Below the pieces are notes generated by a model. That model worked only from the letters and a program-made list of their open reading frames with translations. It was not told the DNA's origin and did no database searches. A program made the translations under genes and the position numbers. This document shows, one piece after another, positions 30,548 through 41,304 of a DNA stretch of 64,000 bases. Source of the stretch: Cyanodermella asteris (Eukaryota; Ascomycota; Lecanoromycetes; Ostropales; Stictidaceae); assembly GCA_900618795.1 (NCBI GenBank), contig UYJD01000003.1:807814-871813 (forward strand), in the 5' to 3' direction. The stretch's first letter is position 1; each line of letters opens with the position of its first letter.

Positions 30548-31895
30548 CTATAGCTTGGCGTTTCCTGTCTGATACAATGCATACAAGCCTTTTTCAAAAG
30601 CTCCGCCCAGTTCCACAATTTGAGCATCGCCGGGAGGAAGCAACTGTGCCGCAATGATGGCGCAAAGTCCCGCTTTTCTGTCGACGAACTGCTCATATTA
30701 GCAGTTGAGGTGTATAAATATCTTGACCAACTCACCCAGATCCAGTTCGCCATTCCACCCCAGTTCATCGAACCAGCTCTTCTGGCTCCGTCGACATCAG
30801 CAAGATTCAGCTGTCCACCGAGACCCCAATCTTTGGTCAGATTGCGAGGAAGCCCGCCCATGCCATTATTGAGCTCCTCGACCTGCAAAATTTCATTCAT
30901 CTTCTTCCTCGCAGCGTCCGACAACGACAGTCTGAAGAATTCCTCCACACTAGCCTTCTTTAATAAAACCTCATCCTGGTCCGCATTCAGCAAACCTTTC
31001 AATACCTTCAGGAATTCAGGGGGACTGCTCCAAGCACCCAATCCACCAAGGCAGTCTTCATTGCCCATGTACTGCAGCCAGGCATTGCTCCTCTTGACTT
31101 TCTTCCAGTCATCCGGATCCCGCTTGCTCATATCGACGGACCGGCGCATCAGCTCCGGCCTTTTGAGTCTATACGGCTCGAACGCAATCTCCGTCACCCC
31201 GAGCGGCGCGAAAATATTCTTGTCAAAATACTCCTGCAAAGTTATGCCGCCGTTGACGCGCTCGACCATTTTCCCCGCCCAGTCGATTCCCGCTCCGTAA
31301 CACCAGCTATCTCCCGCTTCGAAAACCAACGGGTTCGCAAAGCGGTCAACTACCGTCGGCGCACGGCTACTCCTCCGTTTGTGAAACTTTAACCAGCTGA
31401 GCAGTTTCGGATGCGTCTCATCGTAAGCGATCCCGGACGAATGGTTCAGCAAATGTCGGAGGGTGATTGTCTTTCGATGGGGTTCCAGTATCGGGGCACC
31501 GTCATCCTTGAAGCCCTTGATGATTGGTTTGGCCTTGAATTCGGGGAGTACATCGTAGATGCCGCTGTCTAGGGAGAGGAGACCGCGCTCGACGCATTGG
31601 ATTGCGGCGATGGAGGTGACTAGTTTGGTGCACGAGGCCATCCATTGGATTGCGTCGTATTCGAGGGGTGATTGGTCGGCTTTTTCGCGGACGGAGCGAG
31701 AGCCAAATGCGCGGCCATAATTGAATTTGCCTAGTACATGTGTTCAATATACTTTTCGTGTTTTGTGTTGTGCGTGTGCCGTGTGAGTGAGATGTACGTA
31801 CCTGTTCGGTCAGTGGCCGCGAGCACCAGGCCCGGGATCTCGCCTCGAGCAACCGCGCCCTCAACGGCTGCTTCAGCCTCACGAAGCTTGCTCAT
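30548..31895 (-). CDS. Serine beta-lactamase/transesterase-like hydrolase
   Basis: Three exons, 31895-31802, 31730-30736 and 30688-30548, with introns of 71 and 47 bp, encode 409 residues in exact phase. The class C-type nucleophile motif S-x-x-K is present as SCTK (in QWMASCTKLVTSIAA). The Tyr motif may be WCYGAGIDWAG. A conserved LRHLLNHSSGI follows the fold of the family. No signal peptide is seen, so it is probably cytosolic. Fungal members include esterases and LovD-like acyltransferases of secondary metabolism, but nothing nearby ties this one to a pathway. It converges with SEC66 across 113 bp. The last exon (46 residues) is hidden behind a GTGAGT donor. Confidence 0.9.
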
Positions 31896-32295
31896 GTTGG
31901 CCCCTGAGAAATGCTTCAGAAAATGTCCTCAGCTGATCGGTTGGACTATTGAGTTGAGCGCATCGATTCCTTGAGGTGGAACTGAGGACGGTGCCGCACA
32001 CCGATGATCCTCACTCAGCCGAGGCTCTTCCCATAAGTCGATCTGCAAGATGGCATTCTCGAAATTCGGCCATGTCCGCTGATTTTTCTACTAGAATCAG
32101 AAGCACCTCATTAAAACACTGTTGCGTCGATGCTTGACGAACAGAAATGATTCGGCATTATGCCGCGATCGTGCCCACAGAGCAAGTGAAATCCGTGATC
32201 AATACACATTCTCTGCATGTTTGGGCCCACAACAATAGTTATCATGCTTCATCATATTCATGCCCACCTTGTCCTCCTTCACCCCTGACATCTCA
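31896..32295. other. Intergenic, 0.4 kb
   Basis: This is the upstream flank of the beta-lactamase-like gene and the 3' flank of the thioesterase gene, both on the minus strand. Nothing else is seen. Confidence 0.5.
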
Positions 32296-32943
32296 TCATG
32301 TCTTCGGCTTCTCCTTGCCACCATCCTTTCCCTCCCCATTCTCCCTCGGCATAATGTACAAACACTCCGCCGTCGCATACACGCCCCCCACCCCATCCTC
32401 CATCGTGCCCTTGACCCATGCCTTCCTACCCTCCCACCTAACAACCTCACTAACAATAACCAACACCCCCGGCGTAGGGACGCCCTTCTTGAACACGATC
32501 CTCGTGTCCGCCGTCACAAACGCCCTTGGCAACACCTGCAACGCCGCCAACGCAAGACTCTCGTCAAACAACGTTCCAATCGTACCGCCGTGCGCTAGCC
32601 CGGGGTGGCCATCGAGATCGGAGCCCAAGCTCGCTACCAGGAGTGCTTCGACGCGGGTGCCGTCTTTCCAGGGCGATTGAGGGGAGGATTTGCTTTTGGA
32701 GTCTTCGGAGGCGCCGAGGCGGACTGTGCGTTGGAAGGATTGGCAGGCGCGCAGGGTGCCGTTTGTGGCGAGGGTGCGGTTGAAGAGGGAGTGGAGGGTG
32801 GAGTTGCGCGTTATGGTGCGCGATTGGAAGGGGACTTCTTTGGTGTTGGGGTCCCGGAGTAGGGCTTGGTACCAGTCTAGGTGGTCGAAGTCTTTGAGGT
32901 TCTCTTTGGGCATGTGGGAGGCGAGCCAGGCGTTGGGGTCCAT
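32296..32943 (-). CDS. Hotdog-fold thioesterase-like protein (4HBT/PaaI type)
   Basis: A single exon of 215 residues. The hotdog core is visible as LDGHPGLAHGGTIGTLFDESLALAAL, with the HGG motif and the following acidic residue typical of PaaI-like acyl-CoA thioesterases, then VTADTRIVFKKGVPTPGVLVIVSEVVRWEGRKAWVKGTM. The N-terminal 80 residues contain a DFDHLDWYQALLRDP segment shared by fungal members. The substrate is unknown. The C-terminus is short, charged and disordered. Confidence 0.85.
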   Translation of the reverse strand: MDPNAWLASHMPKENLKDFDHLDWYQALLRDPNTKEVPFQSRTITRNSTLHSLFNRTLATNGTLRACQSFQRTVRLGASEDSKSKSSPQSPWKDGTRVEALLVASLGSDLDGHPGLAHGGTIGTLFDESLALAALQVLPRAFVTADTRIVFKKGVPTPGVLVIVSEVVRWEGRKAWVKGTMEDGVGGVYATAECLYIMPRENGEGKDGGKEKPKT

Positions 32944-33723
32944 GATGGGCGGGCTCGTGAGGGTCTGAGGCGGCGGATAGTATAATAGATATGAGATGCA
33001 GATAATGATGAAACGCTCGTTGGTACAGATACACGCGCTTTGGCACAGAATGAGCAGCCAGCAATGAGGTTGGCGCAGTTGACGACTATGCTAGAAAGGA
33101 AGCTTGACAAGCAGAACAGAGGGCAAGGTGGTATACTTAACCAAAGATAAGGCCGCTTTATCGTTCGTACAAACGCTTCATCTAGCGCCAATTCTGTCGG
33201 AGGTAGCTTTGAATAGACTCGGCAACCGTCATGGTCTGAGGAAAGCATGTAGATCGAGATGAGGAGAAGAGGCGTCATTCGATGAAGATCGCGCTGTGAT
33301 GTGTGGCCTCCGGATCTGCAGTCACGGCAAGTGATTGTACGAAAGTCAATCGAAATGCAGTTCTGCCGCGGACGGCCGGCGCCACAGGACTGGAATCGAC
33401 ATCTAAAGAAATCGCATCCCTTTGCAACTCGGTACCATGGGAGTTTGGATTTGATAATCTTGCTCTGAGAGCTCTAGCAGGTCAAGCACCCTTGAATAGT
33501 CTTTCACGCATTCAATTGTAAGCCTTCTAATGCCATGCGCAAGATTGACGTAGGTAAAGCTCCTCTCATGCTATACATCAAGTCGTTTCTTCCACCTCTA
33601 TGCGTCAAGTCATTACTGTACAGCCCTCGTGTCATAGTCGTTGATGTTGAAGATCTCTCATGTGCGTGGCCCAGGCATCATTCAAGCCGGTGCAGTGCAG
33701 ACAACCGGGTCTGTGTGATCTAA
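32944..33723. other. Intergenic, 0.8 kb
   Basis: This is the upstream region of the thioesterase gene and the 3' flank of NPL4. No gene, RNA or repeat is recognised. Confidence 0.5.
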
Positions 33724-35648
33724 TCACTTGTTCAAGCTGACGCGTTTGAACCTCTTAGCAAGCTGATCGTTGTCGACCTCATCATTGGAGAACGGGGAAG
33801 GACGTTTGGGGGTTCGCTCACCAGCTGTCTCCAGAATGGCCAATAAGGTCGCCCAGCCAGGCGAGTTCAGTAGCTGAAGTGCATCAGACAGGTCGTGCTT
33901 TGTCGCCAGCTCGCACAGCTTGGCCTCCTCGGACTAAAAATGAGTTAGCGGTGTTCAAAGCACGGAAGCATATCACAAACCTCGGATAAGACTCCCAAGC
34001 CGTGCACAAAGCAAAGCAGATGGAAGTTTGACAATGCCTTTGCACGGTCATTGGCGTTCTTGCTGTCCTTCAAGATCTTGGCGAGATCTCGCACATTCTG
34101 CTCTTGACCTAAAACATTGCGATTCTCGACGGGAAAGTCCGGGCCGACGAAAATGTTGCGCTCCTCGTTAGGGAAGCCGTGGGTCAGTGTGAGTAGCAGA
34201 TACTCGACGGGGAAGCTAGGCTTCGCGTTTTCTGAAACATCCCGCCCGTATTCGTTGATCTTGCGGTAGTAGACTTCTGGAATATATCGTCGAGGAGCTG
34301 CTGAGTCGTCTTCGTCTTGTACCAGCATTACCGATGGCTCTGCACTCGGCTCCACGATATCCGCGGTCACCATTTCCGTTGCTGAATTTGACACTTGAAA
34401 AGCAGTGATGGCGATCTGACCCTTGTCATCCCCGCTGACGACACATGTCACAAAGTCTGAGCCGAAGCGCCCAGTATCACTCCATTTCGTTGGGTGAGGG
34501 TGTGCGGCTTGATGTCGTGCTGCGAATGCGATTTCCAGTGACGACAGATAATAGCTGTCGATGTGTCGCTTGCAGATTACTGAGCCATCACCCTGTCCTG
34601 CGTCCGTGAGATCTGTGTATATGACCCCGACTCTTTCTAGTCCACATAGCCGCGCAACGTTGTCAATCTCTTGCTCGTTCTCCCACTCATTCAGTGTCAC
34701 ACCATCTTCCTCGTCGACTTGCGGCGGCTCGTATATAGCTTCCACAACGGCCTTCTTCCCCAGTGGAATCTCTGTGTATTGCTCGTATCGACCGTACAGA
34801 TAGCCCAGCCGTTGAGCGCCTGACTTTCGCCAAAAGTCTAGGAGTGTGTTGATCAGATTGGAAGAGGCGAACTCGACATGATCTACCATTCGGAATTCCT
34901 GGGTCCTTAACGATATTGTACTCGGTTGGCACTTTGTACAGATTCCCTCCGGCCATGGCGGATGACCTGAGGGGCAGTCAGGTTTTACTCGGTAGTAAGG
35001 TTCTGAGAGTGGGGGCATGTAGGAGGACTTGAGCTCGGGCTTGTTGGTGGACTGGTTGATTTTGCGGAGGTATGAATGGAAAGAAAGGTGTTTGATCTTC
35101 TTCTCGTCGAGGTATTTCTGGGAGTACGGCTCCAGCGGCATGCAGTAGTCACACATGCCCTTGGGGCCGTGTCTGCACATCTTGTCCATCTTGCGGGGTA
35201 TCTTGCCATCCTGCTTGTCTAATCGGTCGTCTAGAGGCGTCTGCTTGACCACCTCCCATGGATTCTTGATGTGTACATGTGCCTCTCGCTTCTCGGTGGG
35301 CTGCGGACCTTCCTTTGGTATGGGCTTGCCATCCAAGCGCGCAGATGCCGGCGCTGCGGGCTGCGAATGCCCATTCAGATCACCTTGCTCTTTGAAGTTG
35401 ATGAAGAGAATTTCGCCATGCTTTAGCCCGACTCTTTCCAACGTGACTCCTTTGAGCCTGCTCAGCTGTCGTTCTTCGCCGCCATGTGCTCTGTCAGAGA
35501 GTGTGATACTGCGACTGTCAACATTCTTTGGTAGCTTATCGAGAAGAAGTGGAAGCAGGTCCGGAAATTCTGTCGATGGAGGTACGTCCAGCCGGAACTG
35601 ACCCACTTTACTGCGGAACCGCAGCGCGATTGTCTTTGCGGGCGCCAT
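33724..35648 (-). CDS. npl4: Npl4, Cdc48/p97 cofactor
   Basis: Two exons, 35648-33981 and 33933-33724, with a 47 bp intron (CGCTAAC branch), encode 625 residues. A ubiquitin-like domain covers about 1-80. The paired zinc-finger region holds [19 protein letters not shown] and [20 protein letters not shown]. An MPN domain follows ([37 protein letters not shown]), without a metal-binding JAMM signature, as expected. The second exon gives the C-terminal helical part ([19 protein letters not shown]). With Ufd1, Npl4 feeds ubiquitinated substrates to Cdc48 at the ER and nucleus. Without the small last exon the protein would end wrongly at CFEHR. Confidence 0.95.
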
Positions 35649-36182
35649 GGTGTTGAGGGAGGTGAAAGGTGTGGAGGTATGTGGAGCTTGGTGAGCTCAG
35701 CAGCTTGGATGCTTCCTGAACATATGCGGACTTTACGGCGATATTCAGCTAAAACGTCATCACGCGTCGCACTTCAGCTTCACCCACGACTCAGTCGGAG
35801 TCATGGAGTTCAGCACTTGCTTAGCACTGACCAAATACAGGACGAGCTTTGCAACAAGCATTGTGCAAGGCCCGACTGGCTTTATCCCGCGATGCATGCG
35901 CCTGACGATCCAAGCATATCCTTTTTCGTCTCTTCACTAAATCAGTCCTTCTTATCATCGTCTATAACACGCCACTAGCTCTGTTTCTTCGTTGGGCTAA
36001 ACTATGATGCCTTTGCTGGCCTCCATGGCGATCTACAGCACGCCGACCAGTCTCTGCAGACCTCGTCTTCCCCGGTCGCTTCATTTTCCCATCAACCTAG
36101 TTCAGCACTACGGTGGCGGACTATTTTGTGTCTCATTCTCCTGTAATTTTTTCCTAACAACCTCAGCAATCTAACCATTAAA
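35649..36182. other. Intergenic: NPL4 promoter and repeat-containing upstream of the methyltransferase
   Basis: This is the divergent region between NPL4 and the broken methyltransferase gene. The second half carries the left copy of an 80 bp direct repeat (36015-36096). Confidence 0.55.
36015..36096 (+). repeat. Diverged direct repeat, left copy
   Basis: About 82 bp aligns without gaps to 37199-37280, with roughly 70% identity by eye. The best blocks are CCTCCAT, CGACCAG, CAGACCT and GCTTCATT. The two copies flank the broken methyltransferase gene. They may be related promoters left from a duplication or edges of an inserted segment. Confidence 0.6.
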
Positions 36183-37154
36183 ATGATGGACGACCCACCG
36201 GAAGACCTACATGTGCTGGACCAACAGTACAAAGGCACGGCCAGGTAAAGATCGACTGGAACAATCTTAATGTACCAGTTGCTTGATCTCTGATCGTCTG
36301 AAGGCTCAATTTCCAACACTGGTGCACCAACGTCGGGCAAGGCTTTCTCCTGCATCCGTCAGTTCCTCTCAACGAGGATGCGGTGATTGGTGATCCTGGA
36401 ACGGGCACAGGAGCCTGGCTATTCGAGCTGGCTGAGGAACTGCCTCCGACCACAACACTTGAAGGCCTCGACGTTTCTCTCGGCCACTTCCCACACGAGC
36501 AGTGGCTACCAAAGAATGCAAAGGGAGTGCTGATGGATGTCTATGAACCACACTGCCGCCTGCTCTGGTGCAGAAGTATGGTAAGCAGGCTTGTTACACT
36601 TCCTCCTCGTCTCTGCTCTCTGCCTTTCCCTCCTTTGTTTCATGACTGCATTACGCCTGGTTCACTGGCCTGGAAAAGTCACTTTACAGGACCCTCAGCT
36701 AGAAAGGGTAGATCCGAGAAAACCACGGTTGGGACTGAGCAATAGACTTTCTTCGCATACAGTATTTTGACATCTACGTCAAGAACCAAGGCCCGGTACG
36801 AGTGATTGCTCAGCTTCAGAAGCTGGTCAAGCCCAGCGGCTATATCCAATGGACCGAAAACGACCTCTGGCGGAAGGAAATTGCTACGCCAGACTGGGCC
36901 CCCAACTTCCTCGACTTTTCGAGACTTGCGGGCTGGTTGATGTGGTATCTCAATACCACACGCCGTCGTCGGAGATGTGGTCCGTGCTACATGATAACTT
37001 CTTGATGGGCGGGGAGAAGGTGAGCAGGTCGGACCCAGATGCAGCAGACTGGCGCGCCCTTTTCAGCGAGGCAGCCACGGAGCTGGAGGCGAGCAAGCGT
37101 GGTCTTGCAGTAGTGGCTCACTCTTTGATTGTTGTTGGTCAGGTGCCCGAGTAG
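36183..37154 (+). pseudogene. SAM-dependent methyltransferase, frame-broken
   Basis: Exons 36183-36244, 36304-36580 and about 36740-37154 are recognisable. The first join (59 bp intron) gives GTARLNFQHWC. Motif I is AVIGDPGTGTGAWLFELAEELPP and the second acidic motif is LEGLDVSLGHFPHEQWLP, as in fungal UbiE/LaeA-like enzymes. At 36551 two extra bases (a CA duplication) shift the frame before the expected LPPALVQKY segment. At about 36896-36906 a second indel shifts it again, before LFETCGLVDVVSQYHTP. Both shifts move the frame the same way. No GT...AG intron explains either. The gene is probably dead, or carries sequence errors. It may have served the nearby metabolic cluster. Confidence 0.7.
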
Positions 37155-37198
37155 TCAGGGCCCATACGCTATGTGTGTTACACTAAAGCACGATAAAC

Positions 37199-37280
37199 CT
37201 GCTGACCTCCATTGCGGTCTATGGAATGTCGACCAGCCCCTTCAGACCTTATCTTTTCAAGTTGCTTCATTCCCTAGTAA
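37199..37280 (+). repeat. Diverged direct repeat, right copy
   Basis: This is the right copy of the repeat at 36015-36096, in the same orientation about 1.18 kb downstream. It lies between the methyltransferase remnant and the P450 fragment. Confidence 0.6.
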
Positions 37281-37561
37281 AGTGTCTATTTAACAAATGC
37301 AGAACTCCTGAATGTCTGGTTGGCTGGTCACGGCCCATGCGGTCTTGTTTGCGTATATCGTGTACTTATGACTCTTTCGCGGGTCGCTCAGTCTACTTGC
37401 GCATGTTCCAAGCCCGAGGCTCGCCGCTGTCGCATCATGCTACGAACATTATTACGAAGTTTTCCAGCCAGCTCAGTACGTGTTCAAGACAAGGGAACTC
37501 CATGAACAGTGAGGTGAATGCGCGTACCTCGCGTCGTCGTTCGGAGTGGAATGTGACTGAC

Positions 37562-37862
37562 TTCGTGCAAGGCCCGGTGGTCCGCACAGGTCCGAATGAC
37601 ATCTCTGTTTCCGACCCTGGATTTGTCGATATCATCTATGCACCAGGCGCTGGGCACAAGCGAGACAAAGGTCGAGAGAAGAACAAGGCTCTTGGGGTTG
37701 GCAGCTCGGCTGACAGCTCTATCGCATGAGACCTCCACCGTCGCCGTCGTGATGCTTTGAATCCGTCCACAGAGCACCTCAAGCAGACGAAATCTCATCC
37801 TCGATCCCGTCAACAGTGTGATTCGAAAGGCTCGTCCGAGCTCAAGTCTCCTTGCTCCCTGA
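37562..37862 (+). pseudogene. Cytochrome P450 N-terminal fragment
   Basis: The frame reads GPVVRTGPNDISVSDPGF, then KRDKGREKNKALGVGSS, the hallmark region before and at the start of the P450 B and C helices in fungal E-class enzymes. A TGA at 37727-37729 interrupts it. It continues in the same frame as DLHRRRRDALNP, a very typical P450 run (normally followed by FFS). After that the frame shifts to SRRNLILDPVNSVIRKA and ends. The heme-binding Cys region and most of the enzyme are absent. The fragment abuts and slightly overlaps the 3' end of the ankyrin remnant on the other strand. Confidence 0.75.
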
Positions 37863-38820
37863 AGAGCTCTGCATGAGTTATTCGCCATACCTGAATCAAG
37901 TGAACCCCTTCATGGTAGTTCAGCTGCTTCGCTAGACCAAGCGCCGTCCTTCCCTCAGAATCCCTGATACCCAAATGAGCGCCATGATCGAGAAGGAATA
38001 AAATCGTATTTGGGTTTCCGACCAGTACCGCGGCGTGCAGAGCACTACCGGCAGAACAGACCACGCCCGTAGAGATGTTCTCGTAGCCGGACAATTGGTT
38101 CACATCGATGCGGATCTCGTCCAACAAAGCATGAACGGAATTACCACATCCACCTCTTGGTTCGGCCGATATACGCCAGTCCCAGCCGCGACGTGGAGCG
38201 CTCGGGCCTGTTCGGGGTTTGCCCCAGCCTTGACAAGCAGCCTGTAACCGTCGACATCGCCGTGGCGCGCAGCTTCGTCGAGTGCATGCTTCGCGAACCC
38301 CGTGGCGTAGACATCGATAAAATTGGAGTAGCAACGCTGTATATCGACACCGTGCTCAAGAACACATTGGAGTGGCTTCTTGTTTTCTTTGGATATTAAT
38401 GGCCTAGAGTGCAAAAATCAGCCACGTCTAATTAATTATGTCGTTGACTCACCACCACATTGGCTCTCTGCTGCGTCTTTGTGCTTTGTCGAGATCAATA
38501 CCATGCTTTCGCAACACTGGCAGGAAATCTGCAAACCTGTCGGCCTCCCAAAGATTATGAAACCACATCCAGTCTTCCCACATGCCGTTCTCCAGCAGAC
38601 GGTCGAAAAGTTCTACCTGCCCACATTTGAACACGTCTTCAACATAGAATTCGAAATCGAGCTTCTTGCATGGCTGTTCATGACCTTCTGCGTACCAGTT
38701 GTCGAAAGCGTCTTGGAGTCGCCCGACGTCGTTATTTACTCTCGCTTCCACCAATTCGGTCAACATCCCGTACATGGGGTCGTTGAGCCCAACGTCAGGG
38801 AAATACTCGCCTATCATCAT
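37810..38820 (-). pseudogene. Ankyrin-repeat protein, frame-broken
   Basis: Exon 1 runs from the ATG at 38820 to 38453. Exon 2 starts at 38403 after a 49 bp intron; the join gives REPMWWPLISKENKKPLQCVLEHG. Ankyrin-like units are visible: ALDEAARHGDVDGYRLLVKAGANPEQ, then ALHVAAGTG. Near 38125-38140 the frame must slip by one base to continue into ALHAAVLVGNPNTILFLLDHGAHLGIRDSEGRTALGLA, ending at 37810. As it stands the protein stops early at 38100. No intron fits the slip. Function is unknown. The gene appears recently damaged, like its neighbours. Confidence 0.65.
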
Positions 38821-38979
38821 CAATGGCGACGTTCAGAACGAGAGGTTGGAGAGGGTTCTGTGGTTGCGGACAATTTAGTTCTAGATGCGACCAGCGAGCT
38901 GAAAGGGTTGGGTCCCCGTTCAGCTGATGTTGCCTGAGCTGACAACCGTACAACAACGTTGGATCCAATCATCCAAAGT

Positions 38980-39150
38980 CTATACTACATAGTACCCATC
39001 AAGCCACTCGCTCAACTCTTCGTCAACGTATTGGTGAAGGCACTCGTCAAGGTACTCAATCAAGTATTCATCAACCTTTTTGTGCAGATGCCCGCAAAGC
39101 TGTCTGGAAAGGTACGCGTTGATTGACTTGTGAAGGTACTCACAGAATTA
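38980..39150 (-). other. Short coding-like remnant, acidic and Tyr-rich
   Basis: On the minus strand about 50 codons are open and read KKVDEYLIEYLDE, then CLHQYVDEELSEWLDGYYVV, followed by TAG at 38982-38980. The regular spacing of YL and DE suggests a helix. No start codon is apparent, and upstream joins are ambiguous. It lies in the 0.5 kb between the ankyrin remnant and the aldehyde dehydrogenase, where nothing else is seen. Confidence 0.3.
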
Positions 39151-39339
39151 CCTCACCCATCGTTTCTCAGCCGCATCGGGATCACTAATTCCATTAGTAG
39201 GACAAATTAGGCCATACGTCGAGCAAACTTCGTCTGCGCTGTCATCGTTGGTCAATGAGGGACTCACTCATTACAAGGTACTGTAAAATCCACGATGCTC
39301 GGGACTCTGTCCATGTTCGACCTCCAGATGAGCAGGCGT

Positions 39340-40894
39340 CTAATCCATCCAGGTTATTGACTTAGTGACCAAAAACTCTTCCATGCCTTCCAGGTTATGG
39401 AAGCGACCCCAACCACTCGCCTTTACTCCTCCGAACGGCATGCTCGGTTCATCCTGAATTGTCATGCTGTTTATATGGACCTGCCCGGCTTCAATCGCCT
39501 TGGCCACGCGGAGCCCTCTGCGGAGGTCTTCCGTGAATATTGAGGCCGACAACCCATATTCAGAGCTGTTGGCCAGTTCAATGGCTTCTGTCTCGCCATT
39601 GACAACGACGACTGCAACTGCCAGGCCAAATATCTCGTCTGTCCACGCTTTCATGTCGACGGTTGCGTCCTTGACGACGACTGGACGCATGAAAATTCCT
39701 TGCTCACTTACACTTGCCGAATTGCCGTTCGTTGCTGGTATACTCCAGTCTCCGTCGAGGATCGAAGCTCCCTTGTTCTTAGCATCCTCTATGAGTTCTT
39801 GCACGCGTTTCCTGGCAGCAGAGCTGACCAAGGTAGGTGGTGCGTTCGTGGACGCAAAAATCTTGCCCAAGATGGCAGAGAACACCGCTTGGAACTCTGT
39901 TGCGATCTTTGCATCAACGATGATGCGATCCGTGCACATGCAAATCTGCCCAGAGTTCAAGAATGCGCCTAGGATACACTGAGTCGCTGCCTTTTCGAGG
40001 TCACAATCGTCAAGTACGATTGAGGCATTCTTTCCACCTAGTTCCATGATGCATGGCTTGAGATTGAGTGCACATGTGGCCGCGATTTTCCGTCCTACAT
40101 TCGTGCTGCCGGTGAAGTGGATTTTCCGAACAGCCGGATGCTCGATCATGGCTGTTGTTAGTGAAGCTGCGTTCTCCGGCCGGCAGCTGATCAAATTGAC
40201 CGCGCCGGGAGGAACGCCGGCATCGATATAGCACTTTGCCACCGCCCAGTAGCATCGAGGCGTTATTTCGCTTGCTTTGACAACCACTGTGCAGCCAGCA
40301 GCCAGCGGAGCGCCCAAAGCTCTGCTGCTGAAGACTGGTGGCGCATTCCTTCCGAGAATGGTCAGATCAGACATATCGTCTCACAGCTCAATGCACTCAC
40401 CACGGAACAACGCTCAGTACGACGCCGATGGGGACCTTGCAAACGATGGCGCTCTGGCCCTCCTGCTCTGGCTCAGTAACTCTGCCCTGAATCGTGGTCG
40501 TTCTGGCCGCCATATCGCGTAGCCAGGTGATGGCGAGCGGAGTCACGAAGCCGGAACTCGTCCCAAAGTCAGCGCCCATCTCTGTCCGCATGATTGCACC
40601 TATCTCGGCTGCGCACTCCTCCATGATGTCTGCTGCTTTGAGGAGGATTCGACGGCGTTCTTTCGGATGAGTAGCAGACCAGATGGGAAATGCAGCCCGC
40701 GCAGCCTCGACGCATCGCTTGCCATCAGCTATACTCGCATCTGATGCTGTCCAAGCGACGTTTCCAGTGTACGGGCTGATCACATCGAAGCTATTGGATA
40801 AAATCTCTTCTTTGCCATTAATGAGGGCTGGAACAAGGGGACCTTGGCCATTGGTGGCCACGTCCTTTGCGAGCTCTGGATGCTTGCTCTCCAT
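39340..40894 (-). CDS. NAD(P)-dependent aldehyde dehydrogenase
   Basis: Two exons, 40894-40401 and 40348-39340, with a 52 bp intron, encode 500 residues, the standard ALDH length. The join restores VVPWNAPPVFSSRALGAPLAAG. The conserved blocks are present: HFTGSTNVGRKIAA (cofactor loop), CIMELGGKNASIVLDDCDL (general-base Glu) and FLNSGQICMCTDR with the catalytic Cys. The C-terminal PSMPFGGVKASGWGRF is the usual signature. Fungal members of this group oxidise aromatic or aliphatic aldehydes. It is intact, although it lies among broken genes, so it may serve a separate need or be a surviving member of the cluster. Confidence 0.92.
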
Positions 40895-41304
40895 CTTGAA
40901 AAATCGAGTTTGATATCTGATCGAGCGTCGACTCTTGTTCTGCCAGAGTCAAACCATCGCGCCCGTGTGTGACCGCGTACTCATATGGCTGTGAGGCGGC
41001 CTCCACAGAGACTAGCTCGCGTGTGAGGCCTGGTGGCCACCAAGGCGTGACCCTGTGGGGTGGAGACTGGGAGACTCGATAACGCCCACCGATGATCTGC
41101 GGGGCCGGTTTGGACCAGGGGTGGCAGATAAGGTTCAAGGACAAACATCGTTGCTAATCAGACGCCTCGGCTGCTCCACATTGTCTCAGCTCATCTGCAG
41201 TGCGACCGCACTGCATATCTCTGGACATGTCGAGCGTTTGTCCTGAATAAAGAGCGCTCCAACAATGACTGACTCCATGCATCTCAGTCTGCTCGGTGCC
41301 AGCC
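40895..41304. other. Divergent promoter region, aldehyde dehydrogenase and UstYa-like gene
   Basis: This 0.4 kb separates two divergent genes and would suit shared control. No specific site is recognised. Confidence 0.5.

Noticed and set aside
37484-37888. Minus-strand frame as a separate gene
   Set aside because: Antisense to the P450 relic, which has clear family motifs on the plus strand.
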